Shown here in pieces: positions 42,963 through 50,900 of a DNA stretch of 64,000 nucleotides. Below the pieces are notes generated by a model. That model had not been told where the DNA came from, made no database searches, and worked only from the letters and a program-made list of their open reading frames with translations. The position numbers and the translations under genes are program-made. The stretch is taken from positions 3,348,001 to 3,412,000 of the forward strand of contig NZ_CP088022.1 of NCBI RefSeq assembly GCF_013373795.3, in the 5' to 3' direction. How positions within the stretch are numbered: the first letter of the stretch is position 1; each line of letters opens with the position of its first letter. The stretch is from Bradyrhizobium quebecense (GTDB lineage Bacteria; Pseudomonadota; Alphaproteobacteria; Rhizobiales; Xanthobacteraceae).

Positions 42963-43817
42963 ATGAAAAATATTGCAATGAGAAACATGTCGAGCGGCCC
43001 ACGGTCAATCGTCAATGTCCTCGCGACTCTGCTCGCGCTCGCGCCTGTTGCGCTGATCCCGCTCGCGCCGCTTGCGCTGATCGGCCCGGCGCAGGCCGCC
43101 GAATGTCCGCGCAAGGACGCACTCGGCACCTCGCGCGTGCTCGAGGTCGATCCTGCGACCTATCCGCGCGTCGGGCTGAAGAGCTTTCCGCAGACCCTGC
43201 CGCTGCGGGATGGCGAGGTCGTGCTGACCTTCGACGACGGGCCGACACCTGGCGTCACCGACAGGGTGCTGACGGCGCTGGCAACCGAATGCGTGCAGGC
43301 CACCTTCTTCATGGTCGGCCGCAATGCGGCCGATCATCCCGACATGGTTCGCAAGATCGCGCGCCTCGGGCACACCATCGGCTACCACACGTGGGACCAT
43401 CCACATTCCAACAAACTCTCGACGGATCAGGCCGAAGCGAACATCAATCGGGGGATCGAAGCGGTCCAGACGGCTTTGCGCGGCACCGCGAGCACGGTCC
43501 CGAGCACGCCGTTCTTCCGGTTCCCCTATTTCGAGTCGACCCCCGCCCTGCTCGAGCGCCTGGAAAAACGCGGTATCGCGGTGTTCGGCGCCGATTTCTG
43601 GGCCAGCGACTGGAACAAGATGACCCCCGAGGAGGAACTCAAGCTGCTCACCGGGCGGCTGGAGGGCCATCGCAAGGGAATTATCCTGCTGCATGACCCG
43701 CAAATGCGAACAGCCGAGATGCTGCCGGCCTTCCTAAGGTACCTGCAGGAGCATAATTATCACGTCGTCCACATCGTCCCGGCGGCGTTGAAAACCGTGT
43801 CTGACCGGACACATTGA
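42963..43817 (+). CDS. Polysaccharide deacetylase family protein (NodB homology), copy 1
   Basis: A 284-residue secreted carbohydrate esterase family 4 protein. A signal peptide (LATLLALAPVALIPLAPLAL) precedes the NodB fold: VVLTFDDGPTPGVTDRVLTA carries the catalytic base and metal Asp, HTIGYHTWDHPHSNKL the two metal His residues, and GIILLHDPQ the final His. Substrates may be peptidoglycan or an exopolysaccharide. An in-frame GTG at 42951 is an alternative start. It is followed by a second, longer deacetylase gene after 80 bp; both share the segment DALGTSR/NALGTSR and similar catalytic domains, which suggests tandem duplication. Confidence 0.92.
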   Translation: MKNIAMRNMSSGPRSIVNVLATLLALAPVALIPLAPLALIGPAQAAECPRKDALGTSRVLEVDPATYPRVGLKSFPQTLPLRDGEVVLTFDDGPTPGVTDRVLTALATECVQATFFMVGRNAADHPDMVRKIARLGHTIGYHTWDHPHSNKLSTDQAEANINRGIEAVQTALRGTASTVPSTPFFRFPYFESTPALLERLEKRGIAVFGADFWASDWNKMTPEEELKLLTGRLEGHRKGIILLHDPQMRTAEMLPAFLRYLQEHNYHVVHIVPAALKTVSDRTH

Positions 43818-43897
43818 ACCCGGGACCCAAGGTGGATTACAGACCGTTAAGGCGGCATTCATGGGGCCCCACCTAAGGATTCGACAGTGCGTTTGGA

Positions 43898-45289
43898 ATG
43901 CGGCCGAGATTGATGATTGCAGACGTCCTGGTGATGATCCGGAAGCGGTCGTGGACCGTGATCGGCGCGGCGCTGCTGGGCTGCTGCTTGATGACGCCGC
44001 AGGCCGGCCTCGCCGCGGATTGCCCGGGTAACCCCAACGCGCTCGGCACCTCGCGGACCATCGTCGTCGATCCCAGGGAACATCCGCGGATCGGCACCAT
44101 GCAGTATCCGGAGACACTGCCGCTCGCCGATCACGAGGTGGTGCTGACCTTCGACGACGGGCCGCTGCCGAAATACAGCAACCAGGTGCTGGCGATCCTC
44201 GCCAGCCAGTGCGTCAAGGCGACCTTCTTCACCATCGGCTCCCAGGCCCGGTTCAATCCGGAGGGCGTGCGCAAGCTGGTCGCCGCCGGGCATACCGTCG
44301 GCACGCACACCCAGAACCATCCGCTGACGATGAACAAGATGCCGCTCGAGCGCGTGCGGCAGGAAGTCGACGACGGCATCGCCTCGACGCTCGCCGCCCT
44401 CAACGGCGACAAGAGCAAGCTCGCGCCGTTCTTCCGAATCCCCGGCCTGATGCGCGCCGATATCCCCGAAGCCTATCTGGCGTCACAGGGCATCCAGGTC
44501 TGGAGCGCCGACTTCCCAGCTGACGACTGGCGCCACATCTCGCCGCAGCGGGTCTACGACCTTGCGATCCAGCGGATCGAGGCCAAGCACAAGGGCATCC
44601 TGCTGCTGCACGACATCCAGCCGCGCACCGTCGCGGCGCTGCCGCGCATCCTCAACACGCTGAAGGAGCGCGGCTACCGCATCGTCCATGTCGTGCCCGC
44701 GACAGCGGACCGCCCGGCGACGCCGACCGAGCCGCAGCAATGGTTCATGCGTCCGCCGACCGAGACGGTCGCAATCACGCGCTGGCCCAAAATTCCGAAC
44801 TTCGTCTTCACCGCGACGCGGACGCTGCCGGCCCCGGTGTTTGCCGACATGGATTGGCGCGATGCCGACATTCTCGATCACGCGCAGCGCGCGCGCGTCG
44901 GCGCATCCGTCCGCACGCTGTGGCCGCAGCCGCAGTTCACCCAACTCGCGTCAGTTTCGACATTGCCGATCCCAGCGGCTGACGTGTTTCGCGTTCCCGA
45001 AGCGCTGGACCTGACCCTTCTCGCGGCCCGCTCAGCGGCCGATCGCCGTCTCGCACAGCACGCGACAGCGGCCTCCGGAGTTGGCGCACCGCGTGCGCAG
45101 GCGATCTCGGCGCGCCAGGCCAGCCACCAGAAGCAGGCCGCGCATCAGTTCCCCGCTCCGGCGCACGGCCGGCTTCACGCCGCGCCGCTGCGTGTCGCGC
45201 CGCCCGCCGCAAGCAATGCGTCGGTCCACGTCGCCAGGCGCACCCCGCGCGCCGAGGCCTCGGCGGCCAGCAAGCGCGTGCCTGACTAG
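43898..45289 (+). CDS. Polysaccharide deacetylase family protein (NodB homology), copy 2 with long C-terminal extension
   Basis: A 463-residue homologue of the preceding gene. N-terminal signal (GAALLGCCLMTPQAGLAA), NodB motifs VVLTFDDGPLPKYSNQVLAI, GHTVGTHTQNHPLTMNKMPL and GILLLHDIQPRTV. After the catalytic domain (to about residue 270) there is an extension of about 190 residues ending in an Ala/His/Pro-rich basic tail (VAPPAASNASVHVARRTPRA) that could bind the cell wall. Last core gene before the IS remnant and csu cluster. Confidence 0.92.
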   Translation: MRPRLMIADVLVMIRKRSWTVIGAALLGCCLMTPQAGLAADCPGNPNALGTSRTIVVDPREHPRIGTMQYPETLPLADHEVVLTFDDGPLPKYSNQVLAILASQCVKATFFTIGSQARFNPEGVRKLVAAGHTVGTHTQNHPLTMNKMPLERVRQEVDDGIASTLAALNGDKSKLAPFFRIPGLMRADIPEAYLASQGIQVWSADFPADDWRHISPQRVYDLAIQRIEAKHKGILLLHDIQPRTVAALPRILNTLKERGYRIVHVVPATADRPATPTEPQQWFMRPPTETVAITRWPKIPNFVFTATRTLPAPVFADMDWRDADILDHAQRARVGASVRTLWPQPQFTQLASVSTLPIPAADVFRVPEALDLTLLAARSAADRRLAQHATAASGVGAPRAQAISARQASHQKQAAHQFPAPAHGRLHAAPLRVAPPAASNASVHVARRTPRAEASAASKRVPD

Positions 45290-45301
45290 ACGAATCCACA
45301 T

Positions 45302-45430
45302 TCAGCGGAGCCAAATGCAGATTGCGGCGAGGTGGACGAATGCGAGGAAGTCGTCTGCCCGTCGGTCATATCGCGTGGCGAAGCGGCGGAAGCGTTTGAG
45401 CTTGTTCGTTGCGTCTCGGTGAGCTCGTTT
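45302..45430 (-). pseudogene. IS5-family transposase remnant (C-terminal 42 codons)
   Basis: On the minus strand, NKLKRFRRFATRYDRRADDF and LAFVHLAAICIWLR, then a stop, are the C-terminal end of an IS5-family transposase. The expected pattern is NKLKxFRRxATRYDKxAxNFLAxxxLAA. Sequence upstream is unrelated, so only the tail is left. It lies 12 bp after the second deacetylase gene and marks the left border of the csu region. Confidence 0.8.
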
Positions 45431-45551
45431 CTGCTCCGAAACCGGTGCGGTCATCGGCTGTCGAAATTGAAAGAGTTGGACATTTGCGGCGATCGGCATC
45501 GTGTCGATTTTGATTTTCGGATTCTCAAACCGCTAATCCGGCAAGATCGGG

Positions 45552-46544
45552 CTAGAAGGTCACGGTGACGATGATGGTGTCGGCGTAGACTCCTGGAGGG
45601 GGTGAGGTTTGCGGCGGAACGCGCCCATAGACTGAAACGTTCTGGTTCAACGCTGTTCCTGTGCCAAGCACGCAGGTGTTGGCACCGGACGTACAGGTTG
45701 TAGCGGATGTCGTACTTGTCCAGGCGCTGGTCCGGGCCGCGTCCGTATAGAGATTGTAATTGATGAAGCTGGAACCTGCCTGCATGCGCCGCTGGCTGCC
45801 GTTTACGTGTAGTCCATTGTCGAGGCCGATCGAGTACGGGGTCGTATTGGTGCACTTCACTGAAATCGTCCCAACGCCGTCAACATTCGACGTCAACAGC
45901 GAAGCGTTACCGAAGTTGAGTGGCGTGGTCGAAACAATGCAATTTCCGGCGATTGTCGCTGTCCAGGGCGAGGAGCCTGCATTTGTCGTCGTTCCCGGGT
46001 TCGACGAACAATTCGGGCTTGCAAGAAGATAGGCCGCGTAGGCGACGACCGGAGAGGTCGTACTCCAGACGTAGGTCCCGGGTATCGTTGCCTGCTGATT
46101 GGCGAGGAAGCGCCCATAGACGGTTAGAGTTTGTTGCGCGGGCCCACCCAAAAGAGGAAGACTGAGATTGATGCTGACGCCGCCGGAGCCATACGCGGTG
46201 GTTCCGTATCCCCAGGATCCCCAGACCTGCGTGCGCCCGGAATCCGTGTAGAGCTCGTGTATTGCCGTATTCGCACCACTTCCCAGTGATCGAACCGAAC
46301 TGCTGCTGTTGGGCGCCCCCTGGTTGAATTGCACACACGCATTGACCGTGCAGCCGAGCGCGCAGCCGCTGCATGTTACGGTAAATGTCGAGGTCGTATC
46401 GACGGCGCTGCCGGCCAGAATGTCGACAGATCCGTAGTTGCCGGACGCCGAGGTAACGGAGCAGCTTTGAGCGTGGGCCGAAAACGATGCCGCAAGTTGC
46501 AGCAGCAAAGCAAAGAGCAGGGTTCGCTTTGGGCCGATGACCAC
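45552..46544 (-). CDS. Csu-type spore coat protein U (SCPU) pilin, two-domain, probable tip adhesin (CsuE-like)
   Basis: A 330-residue exported protein with two tandem SCPU domains. After the signal peptide (FALLLQLAASFSAHAQ) domain 1 (about 27-170) has SCSVTSASGNYGSVDILAGS and domain 2 (about 180-330) has TPLNFGNASLLTSNVDGVGT and NGSQRRMQAGSSFINYNLYT. Each contains paired cysteines. In archaic chaperone-usher pili CsuE is the two-domain tip adhesin that binds hydrophobic surfaces. It is the last gene of the csuA/B-csuC-csuD-csuE-like operon, 89 bp after the usher. Confidence 0.9.
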   Translation of the reverse strand: MVIGPKRTLLFALLLQLAASFSAHAQSCSVTSASGNYGSVDILAGSAVDTTSTFTVTCSGCALGCTVNACVQFNQGAPNSSSSVRSLGSGANTAIHELYTDSGRTQVWGSWGYGTTAYGSGGVSINLSLPLLGGPAQQTLTVYGRFLANQQATIPGTYVWSTTSPVVAYAAYLLASPNCSSNPGTTTNAGSSPWTATIAGNCIVSTTPLNFGNASLLTSNVDGVGTISVKCTNTTPYSIGLDNGLHVNGSQRRMQAGSSFINYNLYTDAARTSAWTSTTSATTCTSGANTCVLGTGTALNQNVSVYGRVPPQTSPPPGVYADTIIVTVTF

Positions 46545-46633
46545 GATTTCGATCTCGCAATGCGGGTTGTTCAGAAGGGATGATCGAGGAAATTGATGTA
46601 CGAAGGAACTGTTTTACGTCGGACATGACTACG

Positions 46634-49105
46634 TCATCGGCACACGACCCCGGGGATCCGGACCTGTTCGCCGGGCCTCGGAACAAACGCGAACGTGGCG
46701 TGGCAGCGCGCGCCAGCTAACTCGATTTCGGCTTCGTTCATTGACGATAGCCCCCTGATATAGGCCTGTCCGTCGTAGCCTACGACAAACTCGCCTCCGC
46801 CGGTCATGTGGCCGACGGCCCCCGCCGGCAGAACGCGATTGTCAGGCCCGATAAAAGTAACCAGCGCAGCCGTCGTCTCCTTGCGGACGTCGAATCTGAC
46901 GAGCATCCCGGCGCGATCGGCCGGAGCGACGATGTCATGCGTCGTTGCTGCTTCGTCGTCGACCGGAAGATTCGTCGGGTCGATCGCAATCTTGTTCTTC
47001 TGGTAGGACCGGAGCGTCGGGATCAACAGCATGCCCCTGGAATCGGTGACACCCGCCCGGCGGTTCTCGCTGAGGACCTCGACATCCGGCACGCCAGTCG
47101 CGACCACCGCGAAACTGTCGTCGATCCAGTTCGAAAGGAAAACACCGCCTCCCATGGTGGTGATCGAACCGCGCAATTCCAGCGATCCCACGCTGCCGGA
47201 TCCGGCCTGGCTTGCGCCTGCCTGGATGGTGCCGTAGCTCGACCTGTAGGAAGCTGTTGCCTCCCGGTACTTCGATGAGCCTTCGGAATCGTGGACGCGC
47301 CAGCCGTAGCTGCCGGGCTCCGGCCCAAGCGACTTGACGGCATCAACGCTACCGGTCGTACCGCCCCGTCCGCTCGAAACCCCGGTCGTGATCGAAGCAG
47401 AGTCGCCGAAAGGGATGCTCAAACCGGCAAACATGCCGGTATTCTTCTTGGTACGGAAATCGTGGAAGACGGTGGAGAATATCGACGCATTGTAGGGCAA
47501 CGAACGCGAATAGGAGGCCGTCACAATATTGGACCGATGGCCCGAGTCATCGCGCAGATCGACAAAGCTTGCACTCAGGCTGGCCCGGGGGTCGAACGGC
47601 ATCGGAGCGCTGAAAGTGATGCGATCGAGTGCGACCGGCGCACGGGCGCTGCCATAGATGCCCGTCACATAGGCAAACGAGTTCGACAATGAAGCGATAC
47701 TGCCGGGCAGGTAATTGAACAGACCGTTCAGATTTTGCAGGCCGCCGTTCAACGCCGCGATGTTTTGCAATCTTGCGGTGGCGGAGGCAAGGTCGTCATA
47801 GGTGCCGAAGGTGTGTTGCGAACTCGCCGAAATGCTCACGCCGAAGAGCCGGGTCTCATAGGATGCGTAGCTCTGCAGACCGCGGTTCGTGCCGCTTCCG
47901 CTGCCTGCCAAGGCCACGGCGGCGACACCGATCGTCCCGGTCCTGAAGACACCACCGATGCCACCGTTGATGACGCCGGCTCCGCCTTCGACGTGCGCCT
48001 CTGCTGTCAAGCCGTCGTAGATACCTCGTCGCAGGGTTGCAGACCCGACAGGCGAGCCGACATAGACGTCACTGCTCGAGCCGTAGGACAGCCGCGGCAA
48101 TCCGCCCTCCACCGACCAGCTGCTCAGCCCGGGCGCAAGCAGGCTCGAGGTCGCATAAAACGGCGCCGACGTCTGGATTTCGTGACCTGCCGAATCCCGC
48201 ACCACGAGTTGCGTCGTGCCGGCGCCTGAAATCAGCGGTATGTTGTTCACGCTGAAAGGACCGGACGCGACGTCCTGAGAAAACGTCTTGATGTTGTTGA
48301 CATAGACATCGACGGTTGACGGCACTGCCGCGCTACCACCGATCGTCGCGAGCGGCGCGGTAATGAGATCGGGCCGCAGGGCAAAATCGCGTTGAGCCTG
48401 AAGGCCGCCGATCCTGATCGGCCGCGACCAGGCCAGTCCGCCGTTGATTGTATCCCCAGCAACGTAGCCGATCATCCGGTCCTGGTCGGAATACTGGTAA
48501 GATGAATTCAGCCGTGTCGCCTGCGCAGGCTGCTGCGGACCAGTGCGGACGATCGCCGACTGTTCGGCGGTGCCGTAAGGCGAAAACGCCCGGGCATCGA
48601 GCAAAAGCGATGTGCTACCGAGCCCGATCAATCCCGGGGTAGCTGCGTTGCTGGTTGAACTCAACAGGTCATAATTCAGCACCGCGCCGGGATCGCCCCG
48701 CGCCCTTGGCAGGTTCCCGCTGGAGCCGCCTGCGTCAAACAGTTGCGGTTTGCGTCCGGCTTCGTCGACGGCAATGAATATCCGCTGTGTTCTCTCCTCA
48801 TATCGATACTTTAGGGTCGGGATATCATCCAGTGCGATGATCTCGCCCGGTCGATGCGACGGGCCCGGTCGCAGGCCGAGGCTTTCCAGTTCCTCCACCG
48901 TTCCGCCGATACGACCGTCGTCGAACCGCACGAATGATCCGATCGTTCGGGCGGGCATGGAGTTGATCACGACATCGAGTTGCAGATTTGTCTGGTGCTC
49001 CCCCGCACGCGAACGCCCGGCACAGAAGACTATGCCGAGCAGTGCCATCACTGAAACAAGCGCGGAGCCTCTTCTACCGACGAGCCGGAGACTCAATAAT
49101 CGCAT
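46634..49105 (-). CDS. Fimbrial outer-membrane usher (CsuD-like)
   Basis: An 823-residue outer-membrane usher that secretes and assembles chaperone-bound pilins. A signal peptide (LVSVMALLGIVFCAGRSRA) is followed by the N-terminal chaperone-binding domain (LQLDVVINSMPARTIGSFVR), a large beta-barrel and a plug. C-terminal domains include ADRAGMLVRFDVRKETTAAL and GAVGHMTGGGEFVVGYDGQA, and the last residues are PGEQVRIPGVVCR. The ATG at 49105 overlaps the end of the chaperone gene by 32 bp; an earlier in-frame start at 49159 would lack a proper signal peptide. It is about the normal size for archaic ushers. Confidence 0.92.
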   Translation of the reverse strand: MRLLSLRLVGRRGSALVSVMALLGIVFCAGRSRAGEHQTNLQLDVVINSMPARTIGSFVRFDDGRIGGTVEELESLGLRPGPSHRPGEIIALDDIPTLKYRYEERTQRIFIAVDEAGRKPQLFDAGGSSGNLPRARGDPGAVLNYDLLSSTSNAATPGLIGLGSTSLLLDARAFSPYGTAEQSAIVRTGPQQPAQATRLNSSYQYSDQDRMIGYVAGDTINGGLAWSRPIRIGGLQAQRDFALRPDLITAPLATIGGSAAVPSTVDVYVNNIKTFSQDVASGPFSVNNIPLISGAGTTQLVVRDSAGHEIQTSAPFYATSSLLAPGLSSWSVEGGLPRLSYGSSSDVYVGSPVGSATLRRGIYDGLTAEAHVEGGAGVINGGIGGVFRTGTIGVAAVALAGSGSGTNRGLQSYASYETRLFGVSISASSQHTFGTYDDLASATARLQNIAALNGGLQNLNGLFNYLPGSIASLSNSFAYVTGIYGSARAPVALDRITFSAPMPFDPRASLSASFVDLRDDSGHRSNIVTASYSRSLPYNASIFSTVFHDFRTKKNTGMFAGLSIPFGDSASITTGVSSGRGGTTGSVDAVKSLGPEPGSYGWRVHDSEGSSKYREATASYRSSYGTIQAGASQAGSGSVGSLELRGSITTMGGGVFLSNWIDDSFAVVATGVPDVEVLSENRRAGVTDSRGMLLIPTLRSYQKNKIAIDPTNLPVDDEAATTHDIVAPADRAGMLVRFDVRKETTAALVTFIGPDNRVLPAGAVGHMTGGGEFVVGYDGQAYIRGLSSMNEAEIELAGARCHATFAFVPRPGEQVRIPGVVCR

Positions 49106-49805
49106 GAGTCTGGCCCTTGTCGGTGTCCGCCGTGACGGCGATGGATCCGCCGGATCCAAAGCTGCGAGGATATTTCGGCGTGGCCCAACTCATGGAGGAA
49201 TGTCCGAGGACATAGCCGAGGAGACCATTGCCAAAGGACAAGGTAGCTCCCGAGGAATCCTTAAGCCGCAAGTTTGCGATACGTAGCCGCTCGTCGCCGG
49301 CATTCTGGGTCACGACCGTCAGTTGGCCAGCTTCAGTGCGGAGCGTCCAGGAAACCTGCGGCCGGCTGATCTCGCGTCCGCGAAAGAACGCGGGGATCGA
49401 CTGTCGTACCAAAAGATTCACGCTGCGACTCTGGCTGCCGCCTGCTCGCGGCAATTGGTCGACGATGACACGATAGCTCTCTTCGCCGTTGACCGGGCGT
49501 TTCGACACCCGCACAACCCGCACGACGTAGTCTGAATGAGGCGCCATCCTGACAGCCGGAGGTGATGCCACCACGTCGGTTGTCGGTTCGAGACTCTCCT
49601 TGCCGTCGGACTGCGACCAGCGAAGCACGCGGGTCTGGACCTCGACGTCGGCATCTTCGTCATTGCGCAGCGTCAGGGAAGCCGCCGCCGCCGGCGCATT
49701 CAGTTCCAGGAGAACGGGTTCAACGCGAAGCGCGGTGGCATGGGCAACTTCCATGCATGTCAGGCTTGCGGCAAATGCGGCCAGCAGTGTCGAATTTTGA
49801 TGCAT
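49074..49805 (-). CDS. Periplasmic pilus chaperone (CsuC-like)
   Basis: A 243-residue periplasmic chaperone of the archaic (Csu) chaperone-usher type. After the signal peptide the first Ig domain has ALRVEPVLLELNAPAAAASL and VQTRVLRWSQSDG. The donor-strand region contains RVVRVSKRPVNGEESYRVIV and LPRAGGSQSRSVNLLVRQSI, followed by PAFFRGREISRP. The ATG at 49805 is chosen; a TTG 12 bases upstream also opens the frame. It stands between the major pilin and the usher, as in csu operons. Confidence 0.91.
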   Translation of the reverse strand: MHQNSTLLAAFAASLTCMEVAHATALRVEPVLLELNAPAAAASLTLRNDEDADVEVQTRVLRWSQSDGKESLEPTTDVVASPPAVRMAPHSDYVVRVVRVSKRPVNGEESYRVIVDQLPRAGGSQSRSVNLLVRQSIPAFFRGREISRPQVSWTLRTEAGQLTVVTQNAGDERLRIANLRLKDSSGATLSFGNGLLGYVLGHSSMSWATPKYPRSFGSGGSIAVTADTDKGQTHAIIESPARR

Positions 49806-49901
49806 CGCGATGCCCAATCGATTTCGAAATCGTGCGCCAAGAAGGCATTTCGTCGATACGCAGATGCAACGGAACAGCGGGCCGCTGCCGCGGCCCCTTC
49901 T

Positions 49902-50423
49902 TCAATAGGTGATGGTCATGACCACCGTGTCCGTGTAGGTGCCGGTGTTCGGTGCGGTGCCGGTAGCGGGAACGGTACCGAAAATGTTGATCGTCTGCGC
50001 CGATCCGTTACCGGTGCCGAGAAAGCAGCCGTTCGTGGTTGTGCAGGTGGTGCTGCTGGTAGCCGTGGTCCAGGGGTTTGTATGGGCTGCATCAGTATAG
50101 AGATCGTAGTTGATAAAATTCCCCGCATTCGTCATCCGCCGCTGGCTGCCGGACACATTTGCTCCGTTGTCCATGGCGATGGAGTACGGGCTGCCATTGG
50201 TGCAGGTGACCGAGACGGTTGTGCTACCCGACTGCAAGGTGGTGGCGAGCGTTGTTCCGGACACGCTCCCGAAATTGAGCGTTGCAGCGTTGATTGTGCA
50301 GGCCGCCGTGATGGTGATCTGGACGGTCAAGTTCGCGGTCGATGTGCCGGCCTGGGCGGCCATCTGATAACCGGATGCCACGACGAAGAGCGCGACCGCT
50401 CCCATTCGCGAAGCCTGCCCCAT
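49902..50423 (-). CDS. Csu-type SCPU major pilin (CsuA/B-like)
   Basis: A 173-residue exported pilin with one SCPU domain. The signal peptide is MGAVALFVVASGYQMAAQAG; the mature part has TVQITITAACTINAATLNFG, VTCTNGSPYSIAMDNGANVS and NFINYDLYTDAAHTNPW, with two cysteine pairs. It is the first gene of the four-gene pilus operon and the likely rod subunit. The open frame extends 45 codons upstream (to 50558) but this would place the signal peptide internally, so the ATG at 50423 is used. Acinetobacter csu has additional pilins csuA and csuB that are absent here. Confidence 0.88.
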   Translation of the reverse strand: MGQASRMGAVALFVVASGYQMAAQAGTSTANLTVQITITAACTINAATLNFGSVSGTTLATTLQSGSTTVSVTCTNGSPYSIAMDNGANVSGSQRRMTNAGNFINYDLYTDAAHTNPWTTATSSTTCTTTNGCFLGTGNGSAQTINIFGTVPATGTAPNTGTYTDTVVMTITY

Positions 50424-50765
50424 CCGTCGCTTCAGCAAGGGTCCACGGTCGTCGCGGATACGAATTTTTCGACAAGGATCGAAAACCCGGCAGACCGCGT
50501 TCCTGGTCGGCCGGCAACCTTCTTCAGTATCTTCCAATGAATTCGTTTTCATCGCCAATTGTGCCAGACACGCAGGCCGTCGTCGTGAACAAGAGAATCA
50601 AAATTGGGTAAACTTTGAATGAGCAAAAGCTTAACGAGAGCCGATCGAGCTATCGACAACTATGCCTCCATCAAAAACTATAATAGTTGGCAAAGTCGGC
50701 CGGCGGTTTCGGTGCCACCGGCTCTGGCTGCGCTTGGGCTTAGTCTGCCGCCCTCTGAAATCACC

Positions 50766-50893
50766 GGCGGGCCCTGCAGGACTCGAACCTGCAACGAGAC
50801 CGTTATGAGCGGCAGCATATCGATCGCCCTCGTCAATTCTGCTCAGCTTTCGTTCGGGTGTCCCGCCTGGCCCATTCCGCCACACTCCGGGAC
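50766..50893 (-). other. tRNA-like structured sequence (T-arm plus CAU anticodon-like loop), possibly a tRNA relic
   Basis: On the minus strand GCAGG-TTCGAGT-CCTGC (50776-50792) is a perfect T-arm, preceded at the normal spacing by an anticodon-like loop CTCATAA (50803-50809, CAU) with a 4-bp stem, and followed by AGGGCCCG. The 5' half does not fold as a standard cloverleaf: there is no matching acceptor strand in the normal place. Instead GAGTGTGGCGGAATGGGCC, similar to the D-arm region of leucine tRNAs, lies about 60 nt further upstream. It may be the 3' half of a tRNA left by integration, a tRNA interrupted by extra sequence, or another structured RNA. It abuts the IS1380 element. Confidence 0.4.
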
Positions 50894-50900
50894 CAGACAC

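Noticed and set aside
50631..50900. An 89-codon open frame on the minus strand covering the tRNA-like sequence
   Set aside because: Its codons run through the T-arm and anticodon-like loop, there is no ribosome binding site, and the translation has no recognisable pattern. The structural reading explains the bases better.
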